In this document: positions 1 to 6,556 of the stretch, piece by piece
How positions within the stretch are numbered: position 1 is the first letter of the stretch
How the letters are laid out: each line of letters begins with the position of its first letter
NCBI GenBank assembly: GCA_016839665.1
Contig: JAEOTU010000200.1
Span: 1-10,166 of the forward strand
DNA from: Candidatus Hodarchaeota archaeon
Lineage (GTDB): Archaea > Asgardarchaeota > Heimdallarchaeia > Hodarchaeales > Hodarchaeaceae
DNA: 10,166 bases
Direction of reading: 5' to 3'
Program-made: the position numbers and the translations under genes
The notes under the pieces: generated by a model
Told to the model about the DNA's origin: nothing
What the model saw: the letters and a program-made list of their open reading frames with translations, nothing else
Databases searched by the model: none

Positions 1-54
1 ATCTACCCATAAATTAAAATTCTCGGAATCTTAGTCTTGTTACGGCAAGCAAAA

Positions 55-85
55 TGAATAAACTCTTGTCCTGCAGGTTTATTCA
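55..85. repeat. 9-bp inverted repeat (hairpin)
   Basis: TGAATAAAC (55-63) and GTTTATTCA (77-85) are perfect reverse complements around a 13-nt loop. It may be the transcript end of a gene beyond the left edge or a protein-binding site; there is no long T tract to decide this. Confidence 0.4.
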
Positions 86-390
86 AAAATATATTCATAT
101 TAAAGAAGCATTACCAGTATAGAATTAAATCTTATAGTATTTCAGACGAAGTATATTGCTTTCAAGTGATTTATATTCGAAAGGTGATGTTAAGTCCATT
201 AATTTAGAATACAATCTTACCAGAACATGAATTAAAAGACAATCACGCAAGTGAAACCGCATATCATCATTATTACCTAATTACTTTAATTACCGTCATT
301 CATTTACTAAGAATAATCCAAAAGAAAACGACAGACTAAAGGGATCCATTTCTGTTATAATGTCATATGCAGTTTCACCTAGCGACCATT

Positions 391-398
391 GGAGGTGA
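391..398 (+). promoter_or_regulatory. Shine-Dalgarno site that sets the dnaG start
   Basis: GGAGGTGA matches the archaeal anti-Shine-Dalgarno sequence over 8 nt and ends 7 nt before GTG at 406. The ATG at 367 lies upstream of this site and has no such element, so GTG 406 is the better start. Confidence 0.8.
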
Positions 399-405
399 AA
401 CAACC

Positions 406-1653
406 GTGGTTAACGAAGAGGATATCGACACTTCAACAGTGAAGTATCTTATCCATGAAAAATTTAGTATCAATGGGGTGGCTGAACGATCAGATATTAT
501 TGGCGCCTTGTTCGGTCAAACTGAGGGATTAATCGGTGAGGGGCTAGATTTACGGGAATTACAAAAGACATCAAGAATAGGAAGAATTGCAGTTAAACTT
601 CAGTATCAAAAAAAGCAACGAAAAACAACAGGGTCTCTTATTGTGCCATCGTCTTTAGATAGAGTCGAAACAGCCTTGCTTGCAGCGGCCTTAGAAACTG
701 TGGACCGAGTTGGACCCTGTGTTGGAAAGATTAATTTACTTAAAATCGAGGATGTACGTGAAAGCAAACGCAGACAGATTATCATGCGTGCCTCTCGAAT
801 TCTAAAGTCATGGGATAACGAGGTAGCTCCTGATTCTGTATCTGTTCTAGAAGAAGTTCTCAAAGAGGCTCGTATTAGTATTATTCAAAAGTATGGAAAG
901 GAAGAGCTTCCTTCTGGTCCAGGTATACAAGACAGTGATAGCCTAATTATTGTTGAAGGACGAGCTGATGTTGTTAATCTCTTAAAACATGGGTTCAGGA
1001 ATGTAATTGCAGTACAAGGAACTAATGTTCCATCAGATGTAATCGAACTGACACGAAAAAAAGTAACTACTGCATTTTTAGATGGAGACCATGGTGGGGA
1101 TCTTATTCTCAAAGAGCTCATTCACCTTTCTGATTTAGACTATGTGGCAAGAGCACCGATGAATCGTGAAGTCGATGAGTTGTCTAGTAAGGAGATTTTA
1201 AAAGCTTTACGGACTAAGATTCCAATTGAACAAATAATGAAAGAGATGAACATTTCTCCCGAAGATATTGAGTATTCAGAAAATTCATCCGAGAAATCTC
1301 AATCGAATTCGGTGTCAAAGGATATTCCAATTATAGTCCAATCTCAATCAGGCACTCACAAAACAGCAAAAATTCCTCAGGCATTCTCAAATTTCATTGA
1401 AGATCTTTCAGAACAGGAAGCTATTCTCCTTGGGGCAAAATCAAAAGTCTTAAAAGAAAATGTTCAGATTAATGAGCTTGTTGATTCAATTCTTGAAACC
1501 AAGGACATAGAAACGGTGATTTTTGATGGAATAATCACACAAAGGCTTCTTGATATTGCCTCAGAACAAGGAATCAAAACTATTGTCGGTGCTAAGCAAC
1601 ACGATGTCACAAAAAAACCATTAAAAATCGATATCTATACATTCTCAGAATAA
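406..1653 (+). CDS. dnaG: DnaG-like primase / exosome-associated TOPRIM protein (archaeal DnaG)
   Basis: This is the archaeal form of DnaG, 415 residues from the GTG start. The N-terminus is typical of the family: KYLIHEKF, then an IIGALFGQTEGL-type segment and DLRELQK. A central TOPRIM domain (about residues 177-262) carries the acidic motifs EGRAD (184-188) and DGDHGGDLI (from 226), followed by YVARAP and EVDEL. The C-terminal part, with a Ser-rich linker, is more variable. Bacterial zinc-binding and helicase-interaction domains are absent, as expected. In archaea the protein can make short primers, but it is best known as a subunit of the RNA exosome, where it promotes decay of A-rich RNA; which role dominates here cannot be seen. 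An ATG at 367 would add 13 residues that do not look conserved. It stands alone and is followed by a hairpin terminator. Confidence 0.95.
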   Translation: MVNEEDIDTSTVKYLIHEKFSINGVAERSDIIGALFGQTEGLIGEGLDLRELQKTSRIGRIAVKLQYQKKQRKTTGSLIVPSSLDRVETALLAAALETVDRVGPCVGKINLLKIEDVRESKRRQIIMRASRILKSWDNEVAPDSVSVLEEVLKEARISIIQKYGKEELPSGPGIQDSDSLIIVEGRADVVNLLKHGFRNVIAVQGTNVPSDVIELTRKKVTTAFLDGDHGGDLILKELIHLSDLDYVARAPMNREVDELSSKEILKALRTKIPIEQIMKEMNISPEDIEYSENSSEKSQSNSVSKDIPIIVQSQSGTHKTAKIPQAFSNFIEDLSEQEAILLGAKSKVLKENVQINELVDSILETKDIETVIFDGIITQRLLDIASEQGIKTIVGAKQHDVTKKPLKIDIYTFSE

Positions 1654-1670
1654 TCTCCCTCTTTTTATCT

Positions 1671-1702
1671 GTACAGGATTAGCAGGACACCTGTACTTTT
1701 TT
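1671..1702 (+). terminator. Hairpin plus T6 terminator after dnaG
   Basis: GTACAGG (1671-1677) and CCTGTAC (1690-1696) form a perfect 7-bp stem around a 12-nt loop, followed at once by six T residues (1697-1702). It lies 18 nt after the dnaG stop. Archaeal termination mainly needs the T tract; the hairpin is an addition. Confidence 0.65.
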
Positions 1703-1718
1703 CTGTCCCTCTACACCC

Positions 1719-1742
1719 AATTGAAATCAATTGAATTTTTTT
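1719..1742 (+). terminator. Second T-tract terminator (T7)
   Basis: AATTGA (1719-1724) and TCAATT (1727-1732) form a short AT-rich inverted repeat, followed by seven T residues (1736-1742). It would back up the first terminator and separate dnaG from the structured stretch that follows. Confidence 0.4.
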
Positions 1743-1771
1743 CTCTTTATTAGCTTTTCATTAAGATTGAA

Positions 1772-2030
1772 GGATCTGTTGCCCTAAACACTAACTCTAG
1801 CGACATCATTTACAGGGGTTTCCCAATTCAGTCGAGTTCTCTGGTGAAGGGCCTTTGGCGATCCGAATTATCCTGTTGTTCAGGAGGGTTGACTCTGTGC
1901 TCATAGAAGGGTGACACACCCAGACTCATGCGAGAGCCCGTCTCCTAATCTTATTGGATTAGCTCTGGATTTCTCTGCTTTTTTGCACCACAATTCATCC
2001 TAAGTCCTCGTGTCCTCGAAAAGCAGAATC
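1772..2030 (+). ncRNA. Candidate structured RNA, unidentified
   Basis: No open reading frame is supported, yet 1801-1980 is about 49% G+C by my count, well above the AT-rich gaps elsewhere in the window. It is rich in pairings: GGATC plus GCC (1772-1776, 1781-1783) with GGC plus GATCC (1857-1864); CGAC (1801-1804) with GTCG (1831-1834); TCCTG/CAGGA around TTGTT (1871-1885); GGGTG/CACCC near 1909-1921; AGAC/GTCT (1923-1942); CTAATC/GATTAG (1945-1962); CTGCTTTT (1975-1982) with AAAAGCAG (2019-2026). A TATTAG-like element near 1747-1752 could be its promoter. The strand is inferred from the neighbours and the T-rich end. RNase P RNA and SRP RNA are the usual long archaeal RNAs, but I cannot find their signature sequences on either strand. 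Confidence 0.4.
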
Positions 2031-2089
2031 TGTTCCTTCATTGCAATGATAATATTAAAAGAAGAGTACAAAAATTTTTCTATTTGATG

Positions 2090-2096
2090 TATATAA
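2090..2096 (+). promoter_or_regulatory. TATA box of coaD
   Basis: TATATAA lies about 50 nt before the coaD start. Archaeal transcription usually begins about 25 nt downstream, giving a leader of roughly 20 nt. Confidence 0.45.
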
Positions 2097-2139
2097 CACA
2101 TCTAGCTGAAAAGTAAAGTCATTTAAAACGTGATAATAA

Positions 2140-2610
2140 TTGAAACAATATAACAATGTGGGTTTAGCTGGAACATTTGATCGCTTACATGAGGGTCACA
2201 AGCTATTTCTAGATCTTGCTGCTCATTTCGGTCAATTTGTCCACGTCGGAGTGGTTACTTCAAGTTATTTGGATAAAACAACTAAGAAATACCGTCAAAT
2301 TATAGAATCTTATCAAGACCGACTTAAAGGAGTCCAAAACCATCTTTCTCTACGTAAGGCAAAGAACCATATTTCAGATATTGACACTCCTGGAAAGGAT
2401 CGGGAACTAGCAAATGAGGCGAATTTATCGGCTCTAGTTGTGTCTCAAGAAACTTGTCGTGGAGCAATTACTATCAACCGTCTACGCGTCACTCATGGTA
2501 AATCAAAACTAACTGTTATCGTTACTCCCCGTGTTGTCCGTAAAGATGGTGTTCTGGTGAGTAGTACCAGGTTAAGAACGGATGAAAGCAAAAAAATCCA
2601 ATCCTTATGA
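2140..2610 (+). CDS. coaD: Pantetheine-phosphate adenylyltransferase (archaeal PPAT)
   Basis: This 156-residue nucleotidyltransferase transfers AMP from ATP to 4'-phosphopantetheine, giving dephospho-CoA, the penultimate step of coenzyme A synthesis in the cytosol. It has the cytidylyltransferase-like fold signature: GTFDRLHEGH near the N-terminus, whose HxGH motif binds ATP, and SSTRLR near the C-terminus, matching the family's SSTxIR loop. Length fits the archaeal PPAT family. The start is TTG, directly preceded by an in-frame TAA, so no longer form is possible. A GTG at 2158 would give a protein beginning MGLAGTFD and cannot be excluded; no Shine-Dalgarno site decides between them. A TATA box precedes it. 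It appears to be a single-gene unit. Confidence 0.92.
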   Translation: MKQYNNVGLAGTFDRLHEGHKLFLDLAAHFGQFVHVGVVTSSYLDKTTKKYRQIIESYQDRLKGVQNHLSLRKAKNHISDIDTPGKDRELANEANLSALVVSQETCRGAITINRLRVTHGKSKLTVIVTPRVVRKDGVLVSSTRLRTDESKKIQSL

Positions 2611-2701
2611 ATAATAGGAAGGTGGCCTCAGAACTCAAGATCATCATCATTTAAGACTCAAGTAAATAGGTTTTGTGTCTTATCGGGAGGGCTAGAGCCG
2701 T

Positions 2702-2719
2702 CATTGGATCCTTCCAATG
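2702..2719 (+). repeat. Perfect 7-bp hairpin with tetraloop
   Basis: CATTGGA (2702-2708) and TCCAATG (2713-2719) pair perfectly around TCCT. It is followed by CTTATTTTG, too weak a T tract to call a terminator with confidence. It lies about 90 nt after coaD. Confidence 0.4.
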
Positions 2720-2911
2720 CTTATTTTGAAGAAAGATAGTTATAAGGTTATCGGCAGCCGGTTTTCCAAGAAAAAGCTCTGTATTCGTATTAAACAAAAA
2801 ATCCTTTAGTAGGAAGTAGATAGAGACGATTAAGCCTTATTCATGAAAAACGACTAATCCTAATCCTTATTAATGTTCTAATGCAAAACCATCTTGTCTA
2901 GGACGACTTGT

Positions 2912-2927
2912 TTTAGTGATCACTAAA
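2912..2927. promoter_or_regulatory. Perfect 16-bp palindrome before the protease start
   Basis: TTTAGTGATCACTAAA is a perfect palindrome ending 4 nt before the ATG at 2932. A dimeric regulator bound here would block transcription or translation start; as RNA it would place a hairpin next to the start codon. No Shine-Dalgarno site is seen, so a short-leader or leaderless mRNA is possible. Confidence 0.4.
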
Positions 2928-2931
2928 TACG

Positions 2932-4146
2932 ATGGAAAAAAACATGGATCCGTTCATTTTTTTGATTATTGTTGGATTTAGCTGGATTACTCTGAATGCA
3001 ATCACCAGAACTCAGTGGTTCGAGGTAAAAAATCCCGAAATTGGTCTTGGGTACGCGTTTTACCGTACGACAAGATTAAATTTTCTTATCGACTTGCTTG
3101 CAAAGAGGGGGCGAGTTATTTGGAAATTCATATGGGATGTTGGGATAATATCTGGACTGGGAATTCTCTTTGTTGGTCTTACCATTTTTACAATAAATAT
3201 TCCGTTATTCTTTCTACCTGCAACAGATGGAACAACTACAGCAATTGCTGTAGCTCCTGTAATTCCAGGTGTAACTGTTTCGTTTACGACTCTTCCGTAT
3301 TTCTTAATAGCCATTATGATTGGAGCTATCGCTCATGAATTTGCCCATGGTATTGCGGCACGCGTTGAAGAAACTGATCTAAAAAGTACAGGTTTATTCA
3401 TTTTCCTGGTGTTCTTTGGAGCATTCGTTGAACTTGATGATAAAAGTCTAATGAAGAAATCTCGTAGAACTAAATTACGGATCATGGCGGCTGGTGCGTT
3501 GGCAAATATGGTTGTTGCGATGATTTTTATTCTGATCTTGATAATTCCAATAGGTTTTCCTTTGCTTATTTCACCTTTGTATCATTCTGAGGCAAGTGGT
3601 GCTATAATTCTGGAAACAATACCTGATAAACCAGCTTCTCAAGCGGGTATGAAAGCTGGTTATGCCATTATTGGTATTAATAATTTGAATACATCAGATG
3701 GGTACCAAGAAATATTATCAGCTAATGATTTTCAAGATTATACTAATTCAACAGTATTACCCGATCAGACTTTAATTTTTTATTTTGCTAATGGAGTGGA
3801 GCCAATCCCTCTTACAACAGTTTCACGTGAAGATAATCCCAATAAAGGATATATTGGGATTCGTACATGGGAATATTTTGCCCCTCGCTTTTTTAGCCCG
3901 TCATCTTTAGTGAATCTTATCCCTTACTGGACACTCAACATAGTTATCTATGTCTTTATGATAAATCTCATGTTAGCGATAATGAACCTGTTACCTATCC
4001 CCTTCTTGGACGGGGACAAAATTTTAACAGAGTTCCTTGGACCAAAGTTCAAAAAATATCTACCCTGGATCCGTTATTTTGCATTAGGAGTATTGGGGAT
4101 CAATATACTCCTTTCTCTCTTTTTCATGGGTTGGACACCACTGTAA
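2932..4146 (+). CDS. Site-2-protease-type membrane metalloprotease with PDZ domain (M50 family)
   Basis: A 404-residue intramembrane zinc protease. The zinc-binding HEFAH is at 135-139 within a hydrophobic segment, and the second metal-ligand motif, NLLPIPFLDGD (352-362, Asp360), lies in a C-terminal membrane segment, the classic M50 arrangement. Between them is a periplasmic-side PDZ-like domain (about 222-305; GAIILETIPDKPASQAGMKAG fits the substrate-loop region). Hydrophobic segments are near 6-24, 70-96, 122-145, 153-170, 185-215, 331-358 and 380-400. Such proteases cut membrane-bound regulators or leftover signal peptides within the membrane; the substrate is not evident. Start: ATG 2932, with a second in-frame ATG at 2944 equally possible. 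No protease partner or anti-sigma-like gene is adjacent. A perfect palindrome abuts the start and a hairpin-T7 terminator follows the gene. Confidence 0.92.
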   Translation: MEKNMDPFIFLIIVGFSWITLNAITRTQWFEVKNPEIGLGYAFYRTTRLNFLIDLLAKRGRVIWKFIWDVGIISGLGILFVGLTIFTINIPLFFLPATDGTTTAIAVAPVIPGVTVSFTTLPYFLIAIMIGAIAHEFAHGIAARVEETDLKSTGLFIFLVFFGAFVELDDKSLMKKSRRTKLRIMAAGALANMVVAMIFILILIIPIGFPLLISPLYHSEASGAIILETIPDKPASQAGMKAGYAIIGINNLNTSDGYQEILSANDFQDYTNSTVLPDQTLIFYFANGVEPIPLTTVSREDNPNKGYIGIRTWEYFAPRFFSPSSLVNLIPYWTLNIVIYVFMINLMLAIMNLLPIPFLDGDKILTEFLGPKFKKYLPWIRYFALGVLGINILLSLFFMGWTPL

Positions 4147-4165
4147 ATCCCCTTGAATTCTTTAC

Positions 4166-4192
4166 TCTTTTCTGAAAAGAACCCGTTTTTTT
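4166..4192 (+). terminator. Hairpin plus T7 terminator after the protease gene
   Basis: TCTTTT (4166-4171) and AAAAGA (4175-4180) pair around CTG, followed after ACCCG by seven T residues (4186-4192). It lies about 20 nt past the stop codon. Confidence 0.55.
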
Positions 4193-4407
4193 CGTTTCTG
4201 AATGTAGTTAAGTCCTCTTTTCCTCCCCTGAAACCATTATTATCGCCATTATAAGACAATTTTGATTTATTATACTGAAAATCATAATTTAAACACGATT
4301 TCATAATCCCACATGTAATCTTTTAAATGAATGAATAATTATTATTAGAATCAACAAATTAATTATAGTAATAAAATAAGAAAAGAAAAACCAAGGAATG
4401 GATTCAA

Positions 4408-5028
4408 ATGGCTGCTGAAGACATTGTGCAAAACTTGTTACATAATCTCGTTTTTTGGAGTTTCATCATTCTGATTATTGGTGGTTTATTGGCAGCATCG
4501 TGGCTTTTTGTACGGTTTGCTGGTGTAAGTTCTGATGATATGTCCAATATTGTTGAGAAATTATCCTTATTAGGGTTTCCAGTGGGTATCGTTGCGTTAA
4601 TAACAATAAGTGCAGGATTCCTCCTATGGGCGACTATGGTGGAACCAGATCCAATATTCATTGATGAATATCCTGCATTTGATCTGTCCACCATTGCATG
4701 TTTAGGGATCCTTGGCCTCGTATTGATACTAAGGCCAATCAAAGATATACGATTTGGAGCTATTATTTCTTTAGCGATTGGTTTGTTAGGAGCTGGAATA
4801 CTTGTTCTTTTCACAACATCGTTACAATTAATAGCAGTGGTCTTTTTCATCCTCTTCATAGCCATCTATCTTTCAATAAAATTAGTTGAAGATCTTTACC
4901 TTCTCATTGCAGAAGTTCTCTCATCTCCCCTGATTTCTGTAACTGTGGGTATTCTCTGTATAATTCAAGGCTTATTACAAATTTTTGGATTGTCGATTGG
5001 GGGAATTATAATGATATTTTTACCATGA
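4408..5028 (+). CDS. Six-helix membrane protein, function unknown
   Basis: I do not recognise this 206-residue protein. It is very hydrophobic, with about six membrane segments: 13-36, 51-77, 92-109, 115-135, 139-157 and 173-205, the last perhaps two short helices. The loops are short. The longest polar ones are near 38-50 (GVSSDDMSNIVEK) and the acidic, proline-containing loop at 78-91 (MVEPDPIFIDEYPAF). No catalytic motif, no conserved charged residue inside helices and no nucleotide-binding site are visible. The ATG at 4408 has a weak AAGGA (4393-4397) 10 nt upstream. An A/T-rich TATA-like stretch near 4356-4366 could be its promoter. The reading frame is long and membrane-like throughout, so the gene is very likely real. 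Its stop lies 8 nt from the stop of the convergent gene. Confidence 0.8.
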   Translation: MAAEDIVQNLLHNLVFWSFIILIIGGLLAASWLFVRFAGVSSDDMSNIVEKLSLLGFPVGIVALITISAGFLLWATMVEPDPIFIDEYPAFDLSTIACLGILGLVLILRPIKDIRFGAIISLAIGLLGAGILVLFTTSLQLIAVVFFILFIAIYLSIKLVEDLYLLIAEVLSSPLISVTVGILCIIQGLLQIFGLSIGGIIMIFLP

Positions 5029-5036
5029 GGAATCCA

Positions 5037-5543
5037 TTAGCTTTGAATTTCCAATCGGACAGGATTCTTGGAAATCAACTCCGCAATCTGTTTCAGTTGA
5101 TCCAGGGGAAATCTAAGCAATTTAGGATCACCTCGTAAGGTAATTTTTAATTCTATGTCACCCTCGGGGGGAGCAAAAATCTGATCGATTTCAAGTATAT
5201 CGAGTGGAGCGAAGAAATCAGCAAAAGTTTTTCGAGTATCAGACTTTCGTTCGATAATCTCGATGGAGTCTTTGATTTCGCTTTCGATGAAGTTCTTCAA
5301 GGCATCATTGTCTAGTATTACACGACCATTCCTTGTTAATAAAACAATGGATCTATCTAGGCGATGTGAACGATCTAGGGTTACGTTTTGTAGGAGTTTA
5401 GGAAAACGTGTTTCTGCCTTGGCAAAAGCTTTCGAGACTTCAACATCGAGCGCTGTGAACTTTTTCTTCCGTAGATTCCTCTTACATTTTTTACAAAGAA
5501 CACCTGTTTTGGCACAAAAATTGCAAATAGGGGTTTTAACCAC
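5037..5543 (-). CDS. Zinc-ribbon, NusA-like KH-domain protein (predicted transcription factor)
   Basis: A 168-residue protein that opens with a small zinc ribbon: Cys7, Cys10, Cys17 and Cys20 in a CxxC-x6-CxxC pattern (PICNFCAKTGVLCKKC). This N-terminus is typical of a conserved archaeal family usually annotated as a NusA-like transcription elongation or RNA-binding protein. The remainder (about 30-168) is charged and alternates helices and strands; VLLTRNGRVILDNDALKNFI and the final IELKITLRGDPKLLRFPLDQLKQIAELI segment are compatible with KH-type RNA-binding folds. This assignment rests on remembered family features, and its role in elongation is inferred. Start: GTG 5541-5543 with AGAGGTA (5551-5557) 7 nt upstream. 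It lies 72 nt downstream of argF on the same strand, with an inverted repeat between. Confidence 0.75.
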   Translation of the reverse strand: MVKTPICNFCAKTGVLCKKCKRNLRKKKFTALDVEVSKAFAKAETRFPKLLQNVTLDRSHRLDRSIVLLTRNGRVILDNDALKNFIESEIKDSIEIIERKSDTRKTFADFFAPLDILEIDQIFAPPEGDIELKITLRGDPKLLRFPLDQLKQIAELISKNPVRLEIQS

Positions 5544-5583
5544 GAATTTTTACCTCTTATTCTGTTGATTGCGAAAATTTTAC

Positions 5584-5612
5584 CACCTTATACATTCTTC
5601 TTAAATAAGGTG
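5584..5612. repeat. 8-bp inverted repeat between argF and the zinc-ribbon gene
   Basis: CACCTTAT (5584-5591) and ATAAGGTG (5605-5612) are perfect reverse complements around a 13-nt loop, starting 3 nt past the argF stop. On the minus strand only TTTT follows, so it is either a weak argF terminator, an RNA-stabilising hairpin, or a regulator site for the downstream gene, whose promoter must lie here if it has its own. Confidence 0.45.
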
Positions 5613-5615
5613 ATC

Positions 5616-6533
5616 TCATAAGACATTTTTTAAAACTGCCGCCACAGTATGCAATCGATTCTCTGCTTCATCGAAAACTACTGAATGCGGACCATAAATT
5701 ACCTCATCAGTCACCTCTTCTTTATGACGAGGAAGACAATGCAGAAATATGAATTCTCTATCTGCATGCTTAACTAGCGGTTCATTAACTTGGAATCCCT
5801 CAAACTTAATTAATTTTTCTTGCGTTTCTGATTCCTGTCCCATTGATATGAAAGTATCTGTAACGACTACATTTGCACCTTCAACAGATGTGATAGGATC
5901 ATGACTCAATTTTATCTGGTTGGGTGACGCGTTTTTTTCACAATATTCTAAAACTGAAGAATCTGGTTCATATCCCTTTGGAGTAGCTATATGCATGTTC
6001 ATTCCCATTTTTATAGAAGCAATCATTAATGAATGGCATACATTATTACCATCTCCAACCCAAGCAATATTGACCCCATTTAATTTACCTAGATGTTCTT
6101 CAATTGTCATAATATCGGCTAATCCTTGAAGAGGATGGTACAGATTTGAAAGAGCATTGATCACTGGAACTCCTGCGTGTTCTGCAAGAGCTTCAACATC
6201 TGTGTGAGCGAAAACCCGCGCAAGAATCCCTGACACCATGCGACCTAATACCTTTGATGTATCATGTATGGATTCGTTTACACCTAATTGGATGTCATCT
6301 TTTCCTAAAAATAATGCATGCCCCCCTAGCTCGAACATTGCTGATTCTGTTGAGACACGAGTTCGAGTAGATCGTTTTTGAAAAACCATCCCTAAGGTTC
6401 TGCCCTTTAAAGGTTGATTTTGAATGTAGGCCGACCTATTCTTCTTATAATCTAAAGCTTCATCAAGAAGAAAGCGAATTTCTTTTGTTGAAAGATCCTT
6501 TAACGATAACAACGAGCGTCCTTTCATATTCAT
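5616..6533 (-). CDS. argF: Ornithine carbamoyltransferase
   Basis: This 305-residue enzyme condenses carbamoyl phosphate with ornithine to citrulline in arginine synthesis. The carbamoyl-phosphate loop STRTR is at 55-59 and HPLQ at 133-136. The ornithine-specific side is shown by DGNNV (161-165), the SMG loop (230-232) and HCLP (265-268), followed by the usual VFDEAENRLHT. SMG separates it from aspartate carbamoyltransferases. Length matches the family. The first ATG (6531-6533) is preceded by AGGGTGA (6543-6549) with 9 nt between; a second ATG two codons later is less well placed. It is 23 nt downstream of the ubiquitin-like gene, so the two probably share a transcript, although their functions have no known link. 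No other arginine gene is in the window, so catabolic use in place of biosynthesis cannot be ruled out. Confidence 0.96.
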   Translation of the reverse strand: MNMKGRSLLSLKDLSTKEIRFLLDEALDYKKNRSAYIQNQPLKGRTLGMVFQKRSTRTRVSTESAMFELGGHALFLGKDDIQLGVNESIHDTSKVLGRMVSGILARVFAHTDVEALAEHAGVPVINALSNLYHPLQGLADIMTIEEHLGKLNGVNIAWVGDGNNVCHSLMIASIKMGMNMHIATPKGYEPDSSVLEYCEKNASPNQIKLSHDPITSVEGANVVVTDTFISMGQESETQEKLIKFEGFQVNEPLVKHADREFIFLHCLPRHKEEVTDEVIYGPHSVVFDEAENRLHTVAAVLKNVL

Positions 6534-6556
6534 TGATATTATTCACCCTTTTTTAA

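Larger units (their letters stand above)
1..405. other. Gene-free leader upstream of dnaG
   Basis: No coding region is supported here. All three forward frames have stop codons within the first 35 bases, and the minus-strand frames reading off the left edge are also closed, so no truncated neighbour enters the window. The stretch is AT-rich. It contains a 9-bp inverted repeat (55-85), a weak TATA-like sequence near 353-359 and, at the right end, the Shine-Dalgarno site of dnaG. I see no tRNA or convincing small RNA. Confidence 0.6.
2611..2931. other. Gene-free stretch with hairpins
   Basis: No coding region is seen between coaD and the protease gene. The middle (2661-2780) is somewhat richer in G+C (about 41% by my count) and holds several inverted repeats: GGCTAGAGCC (2690-2699), CATTGGA/TCCAATG around TCCT (2702-2719) and CGGCAGCCG (2752-2760). 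These could be an mRNA end or a small RNA. The right end holds the palindrome listed separately. Confidence 0.4.

Noticed and set aside
255..270. ATGATGA on the minus strand upstream of dnaG as box C
   Set aside because: No CTGA at the right distance and no closing stem.
2004..2018. GTCCTCG direct repeat (2004-2010, 2012-2018) as a CRISPR or tandem array
   Set aside because: Only two short copies; no array of regular spacers occurs anywhere in the window.
1772..2030. RNase P RNA or SRP RNA in the structured stretch
   Set aside because: AAGGGTG and GCGAGAGCCC near 1907-1939 faintly recall an RNase P segment, but the conserved GGAAA-type 5' core and the ACAGAA-type 3' core are missing; the SRP GGAAGGAAGCA-type loop is also missing on both strands.
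2628..2650. A second box C/D element on the minus strand (ATGATGA - 12 nt - CTGA)
   Set aside because: Only one box pair is present; there is no C', second D or terminal stem, and the ATGATGA comes from a simple GAT repeat.
4404..4865. Minus-strand open frame of 153 codons opposite the membrane protein
   Set aside because: Shadow frame: low-complexity product rich in Asn, Ile, Lys and Pro; the + strand frame has clear membrane helices.
5263..5568. Forward open frame of 101 codons opposite the zinc-ribbon gene
   Set aside because: Antisense to the conserved four-cysteine region and without a recognisable product.
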